Assembly (NCBI RefSeq): GCF_003711515.1
Contig: NW_021167086.1
Location: 1,627,715-1,691,714, forward strand
DNA: 64,000 bases
Direction of reading: 5' to 3'
Origin: Sodiomyces alkalinus F11
Lineage: Eukaryota; Ascomycota; Sordariomycetes; Glomerellales; Plectosphaerellaceae
Numbering within the stretch: position 1 is the stretch's first letter; every line of letters begins with the position of its first letter. The translations under genes were made by a program, and so were the position numbers. Shown one piece after another: positions 49,591-59,691 of this stretch. The notes beneath the pieces are model-generated. The model was given only the letters and a program-made list of their open reading frames with translations. It did no database searches and was not told the origin of the DNA.

Positions 49591-49866
49591 AGTGCTGTCG
49601 CACGTCAAAATAGTACTTATATAATCAACTTAGTAGAGCAGAAATCTCGTGTATGTGTATTCTGTTAAGTTATATCTATATAAGTCTCTTATACCCTTAA
49701 TTTAGGTGGTGAAGACTGTGTTATAGGTACTATATTATTTGGATCCTATCCGGTCTTTTCCGGTATCCGCCCCTATTATATCCTGATACCCGAGGTCCGA
49801 AGCCCTTAGTCAGGCATAGATCCCCTATAGACCACGTCGTGGTCCGTGTGCCTATACGACAAGTGC
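49591..49866 (-). mobile_element. Solo copia LTR (R1) with 5-bp target duplication
   Basis: LTR 49596-49861 (266 bp) with intact termini TGTCG...CGACA, flanked by agtgc at 49591-49595 and again at 49862-49866. No internal sequence: product of recombination between two LTRs. The best preserved R1 LTR; palindrome at 49830-49844. Confidence 0.93.
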
Positions 49867-51476
49867 CGCACGGTGACTACTTAGTAACCGTGGGCGGGAT
49901 AGTGTTTATAATAGGAAAGGAAGAAGGGAAAGGAAAGAAGAGAAAGGAAAGGAGTATATATTATAAAATAACGGAGATACGCTAAGGAGAGATAGTAAAC
50001 CGTGATATTCTATCACGTCGCCGGTTCTTCCGCTCGATAGGCTATCTAGCTATCTAAGGACGTTACGCCGTGGAGAATCCGAGAATAGTGCCACGGCCTT
50101 CCACGGCGTTATCCGTAAGGAGCTTAGGGTCCTAGTCAGAAATAATAAATATAGCAGATTACCCGGTTCCTAAGCTCAAAGCGCTCGAGGTAAAGATAAA
50201 GCCTAATCCGGCGGTATACATGCTATAGCCCGTGGATAAGGGCGGCCTAAAAGCGAGTCGAAAGCGAGTAAAACTAAGGGAAGCCCTTCCTCTAATAGGG
50301 AGGATAAGCTAAGGGACCTCGGGTAAATCCGATAAAGGCTAGTAGAATAAGGGGAAGCCCTCTCTCTAATAGGGAGGATAAGCTAAGGGACCTCGGGTAA
50401 TCTGATAAAGAAGTTTTAAGTCTATAGCTTATAATTAGGCTATTTCTCGGGCGTATAGCGGAGACTCTAGTACGCCCCTTATACCTTAGGTAGCCTTTTA
50501 TATAGACGCTGGTTCTACGCTTTTCTTTTTAGGGTTAGTACGCCGATAGCCTTAGATATTCTCGGCACGTTAGTAGCCGGTTAGACGATACTAAGCCGCG
50601 TGGCCTGCTTAGAAGGGAAATATTCTCTGCGAAGTGCGGATAAAGGGAAGATTACGGTAAAGGGAGGTCGGCTCCCCTTATACTCCGCGGAAAGAAAAGG
50701 GGGAGAGGGATTATCGAGTAGCTTAGTGCCACGGTAAAGCTAGTATATAGGATAGGACAGTCGCTATTCTACGCCCTTTAGTAATCGTGGGAAGGTTATC
50801 GCTAGCGATTATTAGGAAGATTAGTATTATATTAGAGCTAGGGATCTATAATAGGGGCTAGTATAAGTTAGTATAGGTGTTATTCCTGCACTTAACTAGC
50901 GACCGTAGATTCCCTAGTATACTCTACGCCTAGACTTAGTAAAGGGGAGGCGATTAGGGGGTTAGTGCTCTGTGGTTCTATCGGATAACGTATCGAACGG
51001 AAGCGTATAGGTATACTAGCGGTATCGTACTAGCGTCCTTACGGGTACTATATATCGTGATTAATTCCTCTACTAGCTCTACGACCTACTCGATCGTATT
51101 CCTATTAGCTAGTACGGCCTGAATTTCTGCCTTAATCTTAGCTACTCTCGGTTCTAAGGGGCGCGGTAGTCCCCTTTTAGTCTTATATTGGTTCCGTGCT
51201 ATATCCTGCCTTAGGAGGGGGGAGAGCGTTTATATTACGAAAAGTGGGTCTGTTACGAATTCTGTATAGTCGAGGTCGGGATAACGCTATCCCACGACTC
51301 TTCCGGCTATAGTATAGCGCCGGTATTACGGTGCCGCTACGATAATATCCCGGGAGGGAGGCGGTATTTATAATCTCTATCCTAGTGGTTTTATCGATTT
51401 TACTCTTATTACGCGCCTATAGTTAATAGGCGAGTCGAAAATGTATTAATCTATATTATAACACCGGGCTTATAAC
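49867..51476 (-). other. Internal remains of a copia element (LTR-a family)
   Basis: 51000-51440 is repeat A copy 2; 51462-51476 is the inverse of the primer-site-like gttataagcccggt, abutting the interrupted LTR-a. So the 5' part of a minus-strand copia lies here. 49870-50990 has no recognised domain. Confidence 0.5.
50278..50410 (+). repeat. Tandem duplication, 74-bp unit
   Basis: gggaagccct..aataggg..ggataagctaagggacctcg occurs at 50278 and again at 50352, almost unchanged, in otherwise mutated DNA. Confidence 0.9.
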
Positions 51477-51558
51477 TATTAGAATATAAATAAGATACGT
51501 GGAAGTATATATATATTCATCTAAGTAAAGTGTATAATACTTCGTGGGGATATCTAAC
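51477..51558 (-). mobile_element. Interrupted LTR-a, left part
   Basis: The first 82 bp (plus-strand order) of an LTR-a in minus orientation; the remaining 111 bp are at 57657-57767. 82 + 111 = 193, the exact LTR-a length. Ends with the target duplication ctaac (51554-51558). Confidence 0.88.
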
Positions 51559-54500
51559 TATTAGCATATAAATAAGGTACGCAAAAGATATGTGTTTGCA
51601 TTGAATAAGAGTAAAAGTCACTCAACGCAAATGTCTAACTATAATGTAGAAGGAGGGGAAATCGATATACATACATCTATTGGAAGTACTGTATCCGTGT
51701 ATATAAATAGCGTAAGTCATACCCTGAGAAGGTGGCTATAGGTATCTAACACACACCCCTAGAACTGCAGGATTAATCCTGACTATTCTTCTTAATTAAC
51801 GCCGTAAGTCTAGGGTAAAATAGAGCTTAGATATTAATCTAACAGTTAAACGGCGTATTAAAAAGCGCGCTCTTTTTATTCCTAAAAACCTTAAAAACGT
51901 GTAAAAACAGGTGGTTAAATTAACCCTAAAACCACGTCAAAACGCCAAAAACTAGTGCCCAAATAATACTCTAAAGGGCACTTAAATAACAGTTAATCTA
52001 GGCTATAGATTTTAAACTTAGCACCGCGCCTCTTATAAATTACCTTAAGCCCCCTAGCTTAGGACCTCTATCCCTAACAGATATATAAACGCCTTATATT
52101 TTTACGGGGGAAGTACCTTAGTCAGCCTATTGCTAACTATCCCTTAGGTTAAGATCTATACGATTAGGAACTTTTTCTATTAGACGATCTAACGCATCTA
52201 AAGGGCGTGGATATCTAGATACTTTAATCTAGATATAACCTAAGGGCGTGGAGCTTCTAACAGAATCCTCGTTTAGTCGTTATCATAGTATACCGTTAGT
52301 AGTTCCTCCTTAAAGGTTAAGGTCAGGTCCTTAACTAAACGCTATATCGCGATATACTGCCTAGTAGTAGCAGAAAATACTATAAGCTCGGCTTTAGTAC
52401 TAGAGGCTATAACGCTTATTTACTTATTTACCTTCTAGTCTATAGGGCCACCGAGTAATAATCTAGTATAGCCCTAAAAGCTATACCGAGTCTTATAGTC
52501 GTCCCTAAACGCCGCGTCTAAAGTATAGTAAAGTGCGTGCTATAGGTGGTTATCGCGTAGTCTAAAGTAAAGGCATAAAGGCTTAGTTAAGGCCAGGTAC
52601 TTTAAACACCTGTCTACGGTATCGTGATATTATTTTAACGAGTTAGTATTAAATTCCGTAAGCCTTAAAGCGGCTTTAGAGATATTAGGCCGGGCCTAAT
52701 AGGTGGTGTAATTAATAGAACCGACCTTCCGTAGATATAGGTGGATTAATTCTATAGAGACTTATTGGTTGGTAGTAGATAGTTCTAAAACGTTAGAAAA
52801 GGAAGAGGGCCTTTAATTCTATTCCCACTATAATCCACCTATAACACCTTAACCTTTTCGGTAATATAGTTCTTAAGGGAAAGCTAAAGTCTACGTTACT
52901 AGCGATTTCGAATAACCCTAATCCCTAGGAACTATCGAAGTAAGCCGAGGTCCCTTATATAAAAGTGCTGCTATATCCGTTATATAAGAGAATTAGTAGC
53001 AGATTAATATTCCTTTCTATAGATTAGAATAATATTGTCTACGTAGAAGAAGACGATTAGTTCCTTACTTTTAAAGACGTAATCGTCTTTAGTTAGTTAC
53101 TTTAGGTCGTACTTACCTAAAATGGAAAAGAACTATTTGTCCTATAGCTTAGGGGAGCGACGTAGGCTATATAACGCCCTACGCAGGCGTTATATGCCGT
53201 GCGAGGGTGGTCGTGATAGCTTTAAAAGAGGCTCGAGGTTACTTTTAGATATACCTTTTCCTGCTTAAAGCAGCGGCTAGCCGGGTAGATTCTTAACGTA
53301 AATCTCTTCGTTAAGGATAGTATTAGTAAAGGCGTTAACGGTATTAAGCTAACGTGTCTCTAGGTTAAAATAGGTAGTAATAGCTATTAACGGCCTAAAG
53401 GTCCTTCCTGCGAGGGTAGAGGCGTAGGCGTGAAGGTGGTTTTCTAGGCTATTAATCGCCTCGTATATATAACCTCGTCTTAAACTTACTAACGTACCCC
53501 GACGGGTTAACCTTATACTTAAAGACCTATTTAAGGTCTAAGGCACGTTACCCACCCTAGGGTAGCTCTGCTACTTTAAAGGTATCTATCAACCTAAGTG
53601 TATCTACCTCTTATACGGCTGCCCTAAGCTATTACAGCTTATAAGGGCTCTTTAGTATCTAAGCCTAATTTAGTGGTGCCTCAGGTATCTCGCGGCGTAA
53701 GAGCGGCTTTTTCGGCTTCTCGAAGGTATAGTGGGAGACGTAATCGTCGTATCTAGAAGGAGTTCGGCGATTACGAGTAGGCTGCCTTATAGCGGTAGGC
53801 GTTAAAGCTAAAGTAGGCGAATAGGAGGTTAGCCGTGAAGCAGGAATAGTAGTAGTAGCAGTGGTATTAGACGTAGCTACTTATAGACTGGATTAAGGAG
53901 TAGTGGCAGTGGCCTCTTTAAGAACGGATTAGTCAGGTAATAATAATTTTATTCCGATAGTATCGTCGGTGGCCTCGCCTATAGTAGAGGAAGAACCTAA
54001 GGAATAACCGCTGGTATCTTTAGATTCCTCTTAATCGCTGTGTTTAATTAGAGAATCGTTAGGAGGTGGCGAAAAGGGCGTATAAGCAGGCCTTGAAGAA
54101 GAAGAGGTTGTTAAAGAGGGCAAAATTAATGCCGTTATTAAAGAGGGTGGTAAAATAGCAGTTAAAGAGGAAGAACCAACGGCAGGCATAACGGCAGGCA
54201 CGGTGCCTGCCGTAGCCGTGGCAGCCGTTCCACGTAATACCTCTTAGTCAGCAACCTATTAGTTTTCAGAGGCGTTTTCGGTCGTTTTGATCCTTTAACA
54301 CTACCGCCGGCCACCCCCCTAGATCTTAACGATTAAGGCTATTATTAACGCCTCCTTCCCTCTTTTAATGTCTCTATCGTGGAGTTCTGCTATATTACCA
54401 CAGGTATACCGAAATTAACGATATCGGTTATAACACTAAAAGGATCGTGAATCCGACCTTAATCTAATAGTAGATTAAGCTCTTTATATAGCTCTAAAGG

Positions 54501-57500
54501 CATATTAGACTCCTCCCCCTGTTTTTATAAAGGACTAACTTATCGAAAACGACGTCCCTTATACGCAGGATTCTCTATAATTTTAGCACCTAAATCCGAA
54601 AAATATTAGCGCCCTCGTAACCGATTAAATAACCGACATATGCCCTTAGCACGAGCTTTTCTTTCTTATGCCTTCCTCGTAGGTAGTTAGCAGTTAACGC
54701 ATACGCCTTAGAACTATACCTCTTTAGGTAGCTAATAAAGAGATTAGTGTTTATAAAGCTAGCAATACCTTCCTTTTATAGCCAGGCGTTTAACGCTCCC
54801 TCGGGGGTTTTCTAACCTAGGTCCCTACGCGGAATCCGGTTATACAGGTATATAGCGACTATAATAATCTCTAGCTATAAATCCTACTAAAAGCCTAATA
54901 CCTTTACTGGTACTCTCGCGATAGCAAAGGTAATACCCCTATACCATTCAGCCTTAGCGTTCTATACGGCTATATATAAAGCTAATCTTTCTAGCAGAAT
55001 ACCACGATCTAAAGACTAGGTATCCAGCTTCTTCTATAACTCCCTCTTGCCGTCGAGTCTAATTACACTAATAAGCAGCCTATACTACCTCTATAAGAAG
55101 AGTTCGAAATTAGCTATCGAGGATAGTATATATTTATATCCTAGTATTATTCTAGTCACGTTTTTATATATACTAGGATTATAGAATAGGGTAATAGTAT
55201 CATCGCCGTTAGCAGTAGGATCTATAGAACACAGATCTACGTTAATCCTCTAAAAAGGCCTTATTAGCCTATAGGTGGGTGGATATCGCAGTATTATTCT
55301 TTTTACCTTACTAATAGCGTAAGCCTCGTAGTCCACTACTAAAGGTGCCGTACCTCCTTTTAAAGCCACGATACCTCCTATATAGCCTTTTAATAACTAC
55401 GCTAGTGCTTAAGAGTTAGCGTGCTCTAATCTCTCGTGCTATAAACGGGCGTCTACCACGCTTATAGGCTTTAGTTCTCTTGAGCTATTAAAATAGCTCT
55501 GCTATCACTGCTATAAGCGCTATAGCGTGCCCTCTATCAGTTTAAGGGTATATTAGCCGTTAATATTAGTTAACGGCAGGCAGGTATATCGGTCTATTAC
55601 TAAGATATCTTTACCGGTTATAAAAACAGCGTTCTAATCCTTCTATAACCTACGTATCGCTAGCAGGGTAGTAGGGTATCCTTTAATAAGTACCACGTTC
55701 TTTAATATAAGGGTATAAGGACGACCTTTAGTATCTTTAACCTAAAGACGTAGCGTGCTATACCCCTTTACTGGATTACAGATGCCGCCACCTATCTGAA
55801 ATCTAATAATAGTGGTAGCAGGGTAGAAGTCCTTAAGCAGGTGGCGTTAATTGGTTATATACCTTAGGAACCCTGAGTCGATTAAAAGCTAACTAAAAAG
55901 GTTACCGCTAACCACCTATTTAGTCTATAGAAGCGAGAATATCGATCGCGAGGTTAACGAAGATCTATTTAAAGAGGTAGTTAACGCCACCTTTTCTCCC
56001 ACGAAATTAGAGGCAAAATATATATCGTAAGAGCTATTATCAGAATCCTCTTCCCTATTATTAACGAAATTACATACTTTCTTAGACTGATCTTTCTCTA
56101 GTAACTTAGCTTTAGACTCTTTTACCTTATTTTTCGCCTTATCGATATCCTTTTTAATATACTCCCTAAACCTTTTTTGCTTAGAAGCACTCTAGGTCTT
56201 AATAATGCGGTCGTAGCGTTCTACCACCTCCTTTATTAGCGTAAAGCCCTTTTAGCAGCGTGTCGGATTAACGTTCGGGTAGCTACTCCACGGAAAGTAG
56301 TAGCGTTTAGCGCTTCTTATCTTAATGTAATCGCAGATAAATTCCCTTACCGAAGAATCCTCCTTTTTCTATTACTGCTAACCTCCCTAATTAATAGGCT
56401 ACTATCTACTATCTTTATCCTTTCCTAAGAACGTCGCCGTGTAAAACGATAACGCTATAGACTTCTTATTAAGCCTATAAGGATACCTATAGCGTGACTA
56501 AACCGTATATTCGTTTATAAACTCTTCGATAGTCGGTTAGTCTTCTTTATCTTCCGTTGAATCTTTATAAAATATACCTCTAACTACTCGAAAGCTATAA
56601 TACTAATACCCCTAAAAACGCGTCGAGTTAATCCTCTTTAGTATTAGAAGATCTAACGCTATAGAGCTTCGAATCTCGGTATAGCGATATAAAGTCCTAA
56701 AGCTAACGCTCGTAGGGTATCCTCCATATATTTTATATATATTCTTCCTATCTCTTCTTAACTAGGGACTTCTAGGTAGCGTTAGTAGGTTTAAGATACT
56801 CTTTCAAGGCGATTAGGATATCTTTAACCTCCTTCTTCCCTGCGTACTAATCTTTAAGGTTAGGATTAACCGTCTTTGCGATATAACCGTGAAGAGTAGC
56901 TAGACCTTATTACTATTACTAATACTTATTCTCTTTTACCTGCTATAGCTTAAACTTACTATCCATATATCCTCATCCTCTTCTATTATTTTTAGAGGTT
57001 CCGAGGATTTAAGCTATTAAGAATATTTAGATTCCTCGAGGTCTGGATTAATAAGGTTAGAGACCCGGTTAGCGTAGGCTATCTATATAACAGCCTCGAT
57101 CTAATAACGCTATTCTTTTAGTAAGGTAAGGATCGTATAGCCTATTATAGGTAATACCGTAGTTAAGGCTGTTGTCTAACTAACTAGGACTATAAGGAAA
57201 TAAACTATCGAAACCGACTATAACGATTGACTAAATAAGGAGCGATTAAATAAGATAGAATAAGATAGGGCTTAAGCGAGTTAAGCAATTTAAATAGGAG
57301 GGGATTAAGCAATCTAATAACGAAATAACGGTTAAAATGAACTAGGCGGATATAGCCGATAATAATAAACTACCTGCTATAGACTTAAGGCTATTTTGAG
57401 TGCCTTAAAGCTACAGGATCTATCGGAATAGCTTCGTTTTATCAGAACGCCGGGCTTACAGCTATTAGTATATAAATAAGGTATATAAAAGATATATATA

Positions 57501-57651
57501 TATATTAAAAAAGAGTAGTACTCTACGGAAATATTTAACTATAAGGTAAAAAGAGGGGAAATCGATATAGATATATCTGCCGGAAGTACTCTATCCGTGT
57601 ACATAAATAGCGTAAGTCACACCCCGATAAGGTGGCTATAGGCATCTGACA
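51559..57651 (-). mobile_element. Complete copia element B, nested in LTR-a
   Basis: 6093 bp. LTRs at 51559-51751 (193 bp) and 57463-57651 (189 bp), starting tattag and ending ctaaca/ctgaca. Flanked by ctaac at 51554-51558 and 57652-57656. Primer-site-like motif (minus: gctgtaagcccggcg) next to the right, 5', LTR; polypurine-like ctaggggtgtg (minus) next to the left LTR. Structurally whole, coding capacity destroyed by RIP. Confidence 0.92.
51752..57462 (-). pseudogene. Copia B gag-pol remnant
   Basis: Minus strand, N to C (right to left): gag about 57200-56100; integrase zinc region near 55450-55400 (HERLEHANS followed by ALA*LLKG) and core DLCSIDPTANGD near 55215; RT with the KELIVFFYVDNI catalytic box near 53070-53020; RNase H near 52450-52130. 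Many TAA/TAG at Gln/Trp codons. No intact frame above about 60 codons. Domain order is that of Ty1/copia (integrase before RT). Confidence 0.85.
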
Positions 57652-57767
57652 CTAACTATAGGGAAAAAGCAGGGGAAATAAGTGTGGATACATAGGAGCG
57701 AGGTACTCCACACGTCTGACACAATGTGGTTTGTCATACCTCGATAAGTGGCTGGTGGTATCTGACA
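57652..57767 (-). mobile_element. Interrupted LTR-a, right part
   Basis: Second target duplication ctaac (57652-57656), then the rest of LTR-a: caggggaaataagtgtgg, gaggtactccacacg, and the terminus ggtatctgaca at 57767. Few RIP changes here compared with LTR-a at 42635. Its outer edge is 120 bp from the epimerase ATG. Confidence 0.88.
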
Positions 57768-57887
57768 ATACCCATGCAAACTGGTTCCTTGTACCCTTCG
57801 TCCCCTCTTCTCCCTTTATCGTTTCCTACGGTACCTTACCTGCCTAGCTAGGTATACCGAGTAACCACGGTCCAGCACTCTATCATC
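57768..57887 (+). promoter_or_regulatory. 5' flank of the epimerase gene
   Basis: 120 bp between the LTR edge and ATG. Contains a pyrimidine-rich tract (ccttcgtcccctcttctccc at about 57795-57814), common near fungal transcription starts. No TATA box. Any longer promoter must lie in, or have been displaced by, the copia LTR. Confidence 0.5.
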
Positions 57888-58853
57888 ATGGCACCAAAAG
57901 CGATCATAGCTCCCTCTATTCTCTCCGCCGACTTCGCCAGCCTCGGTCCCGAGTGTTGTCGTACTATCCAAAATGGCGCAGACTGGCTTCATGTCGACAT
58001 CATGTACACAGGATAAAACCCACACCCTCCCCTCTACCCTTTATAGGAGGGGCTCCGGACAGCATGCGATTGAGCTGACACAAGAGCCCGCCACTTTCCT
58101 CTAGGGACGGTCACTTTGTGCCAAACCTCACATTTGGCCCGCCTGTCGTCGTCAAGATCCGCAGCCATGTCGTGAAGCCCACTGAGGACTACGGCAAGGG
58201 TACCTTCGACTGCCACATGATGATTGCGGAGCCCAAGAAATGGGTCAAGGAGTTTAAAAAGGCTGGCTGTGACCTCTACTGCTTTCACTACGAGGCTTCC
58301 ATCGACTCTTCGGCCGCCGAGAGCCCGGAAGAAGTGACTGATCGTCGAAGCTCACCCCGTGAGCTCATCCAATATATCCACGAGCAGGGTATGTTAGCGG
58401 GTATCGCTCTCAAGCCCGCTACACCTGTTGATGTGCTTTGGGATATCCTCGCAAGCCCCGAGAAGCTAGAAAGGCCAGATGTAGGTCACCCATGTCCCCA
58501 TTAGTATTATCTTCGCCAACTGCACTACTTTTCCTCTCCGGTCGATGCGCCCAGCCGCTCACATTTCTATTGTGCATCCGCGACAGATGGTCCTTATCAT
58601 GACGGTCGAGCCCGGGTTTGGCGGTCAGAAGTTCATGGCGTCCGAATTGCCTAAAGTCCGGGCTCTACGGAGCAAGTATCCTGACCTGAACATCGAGGTC
58701 GATGGTGGACTGGGTCCGGGAACTATTGACCAGGCGGCCAACGCCGGCGCCAACGTAATCGTCGCCGGTAGCGCCGTATTTGGGGCGAAGGACCCCGCCG
58801 AAGTGATCAGCCTCCTTAGGAATTCCGTAAATAAATGCCTTGGTGGCCACTGA
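57888..58853 (+). CDS. RPE1: Ribulose-phosphate 3-epimerase
   Basis: Interconverts ribulose 5-phosphate and xylulose 5-phosphate in the non-oxidative pentose phosphate pathway; cytosolic, TIM-barrel fold, divalent-metal dependent. Exons 57888-58003, 58105-58480 and 58587-58853; introns of 101 nt (GTACAC..CTGAC..TAG) and 106 nt (GTAGGT..CAG). Spliced length 252 aa, normal for fungi. Visible active-site residues: S10 (APSILSADF), H35, D37 and M39 (LHVDIMDGHFVPN), H76 (TFDCHMMI), the phosphate-loop region [10 protein letters not shown] (171-180) and D203 (VDGGLG). ATG at 57888 has A at -3 and G at +4. Antisense frames at 57816-58288 and 58625-58870 are shadows. No RIP signs although element DNA lies close on both sides. 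Confidence 0.97.
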
Positions 58854-59133
58854 AGAAGGTTTCTATGCATGGAGGAGCTTTAAATTCCGTCTCGAAGAGC
58901 AGACAAGAAGTATGAAAATAAACCATTCATAGGATGGGTTTGCAAACAACTCCAGAGACGTACATTCGAGTTCCTACTCCAGGATATCGAAAAGTAGGCC
59001 GTCCAACTCTTCTAGCCCATCCACCATCGGTGAACACTGCCTTACCTGTAGCACAGACCTCCCCAAACGGGTGCGGAGGCGGAATAACCTAACGGCCGAA
59101 AACACGTTTAGGCACGGAAGTGGATATTGTTAA
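58854..59133. other. Unique DNA downstream of the epimerase gene
   Basis: Normal CpA/TpG, no repeat partner. aaaataaa near 58914 could serve as an A-rich polyadenylation element. No further gene seen. Confidence 0.55.
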
Positions 59134-59306
59134 TGTTACATGCCCTTAGCCACCTTATCGAGGTGTGATAAACTATATTGTGTTAGATGTGTGGAGTACC
59201 TTGATTCTATATATCTATAGTTATTTCCCCTATTTTTTTCCTATAGTTAGATATCCCTATAAAGTACTATAAACTTTACTTAGATAAATATATATATATA
59301 TATATA
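59134..59306 (+). mobile_element. Copia LTR-a, 3'-truncated
   Basis: Starts tgttacatgccc and follows LTR-a (ccaccttatcgaggtgtga, tgtggagtacc, tttacttagataaat) until a TA run at 59287-59306, where the match ends. Opens the element block right of the epimerase gene. Confidence 0.75.
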
Positions 59307-59691
59307 AGTAAGAGCCGTTATTCCGACTATTGTAACCGGTTATTCCGATTATAGTTTGGTTATAGACTTATAAAGTTCCTTTTTCGGAATCCTATCTTCT
59401 ATATATAAACATAACGTATATATAGTTATAACGATCGTATATAACAATAATATCGTTTTCAAGCTTTATATATACGAACTAATTTAACCCCTTTAGTTGA
59501 TTAAAGGCAGTAGTAGGTATAATCTTATTAACTCGGATTAAGACCCGTTATTATATTTTATAATTAAATCTAACTAATTAAGGTTATATTATAGAATCTA
59601 GCTCCTTATCCACCTATTACTCGAATATCTAAACTACTACTACTATTACTATTAGTATTACTATTACTATTATAATTAACAGATTAGTTTA
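59307..59691. other. A/T-rich unresolved DNA
   Basis: Contains a ccggttattccgattat-type short repeat (59320-59350) and an actatt/attact-rich stretch (59636-59672). No coding content. Confidence 0.4.

Noticed and set aside
57816..58288. Minus-strand frames over the epimerase gene (also 58625-58870 and 40610-40810)
   Set aside because: Antisense to confirmed exons or gene ends, with no domain of their own.
58004..58586. Epimerase appearing as three separate frames
   Set aside because: Canonical introns of 101 and 106 nt join them into one 252-residue protein with all active-site residues.
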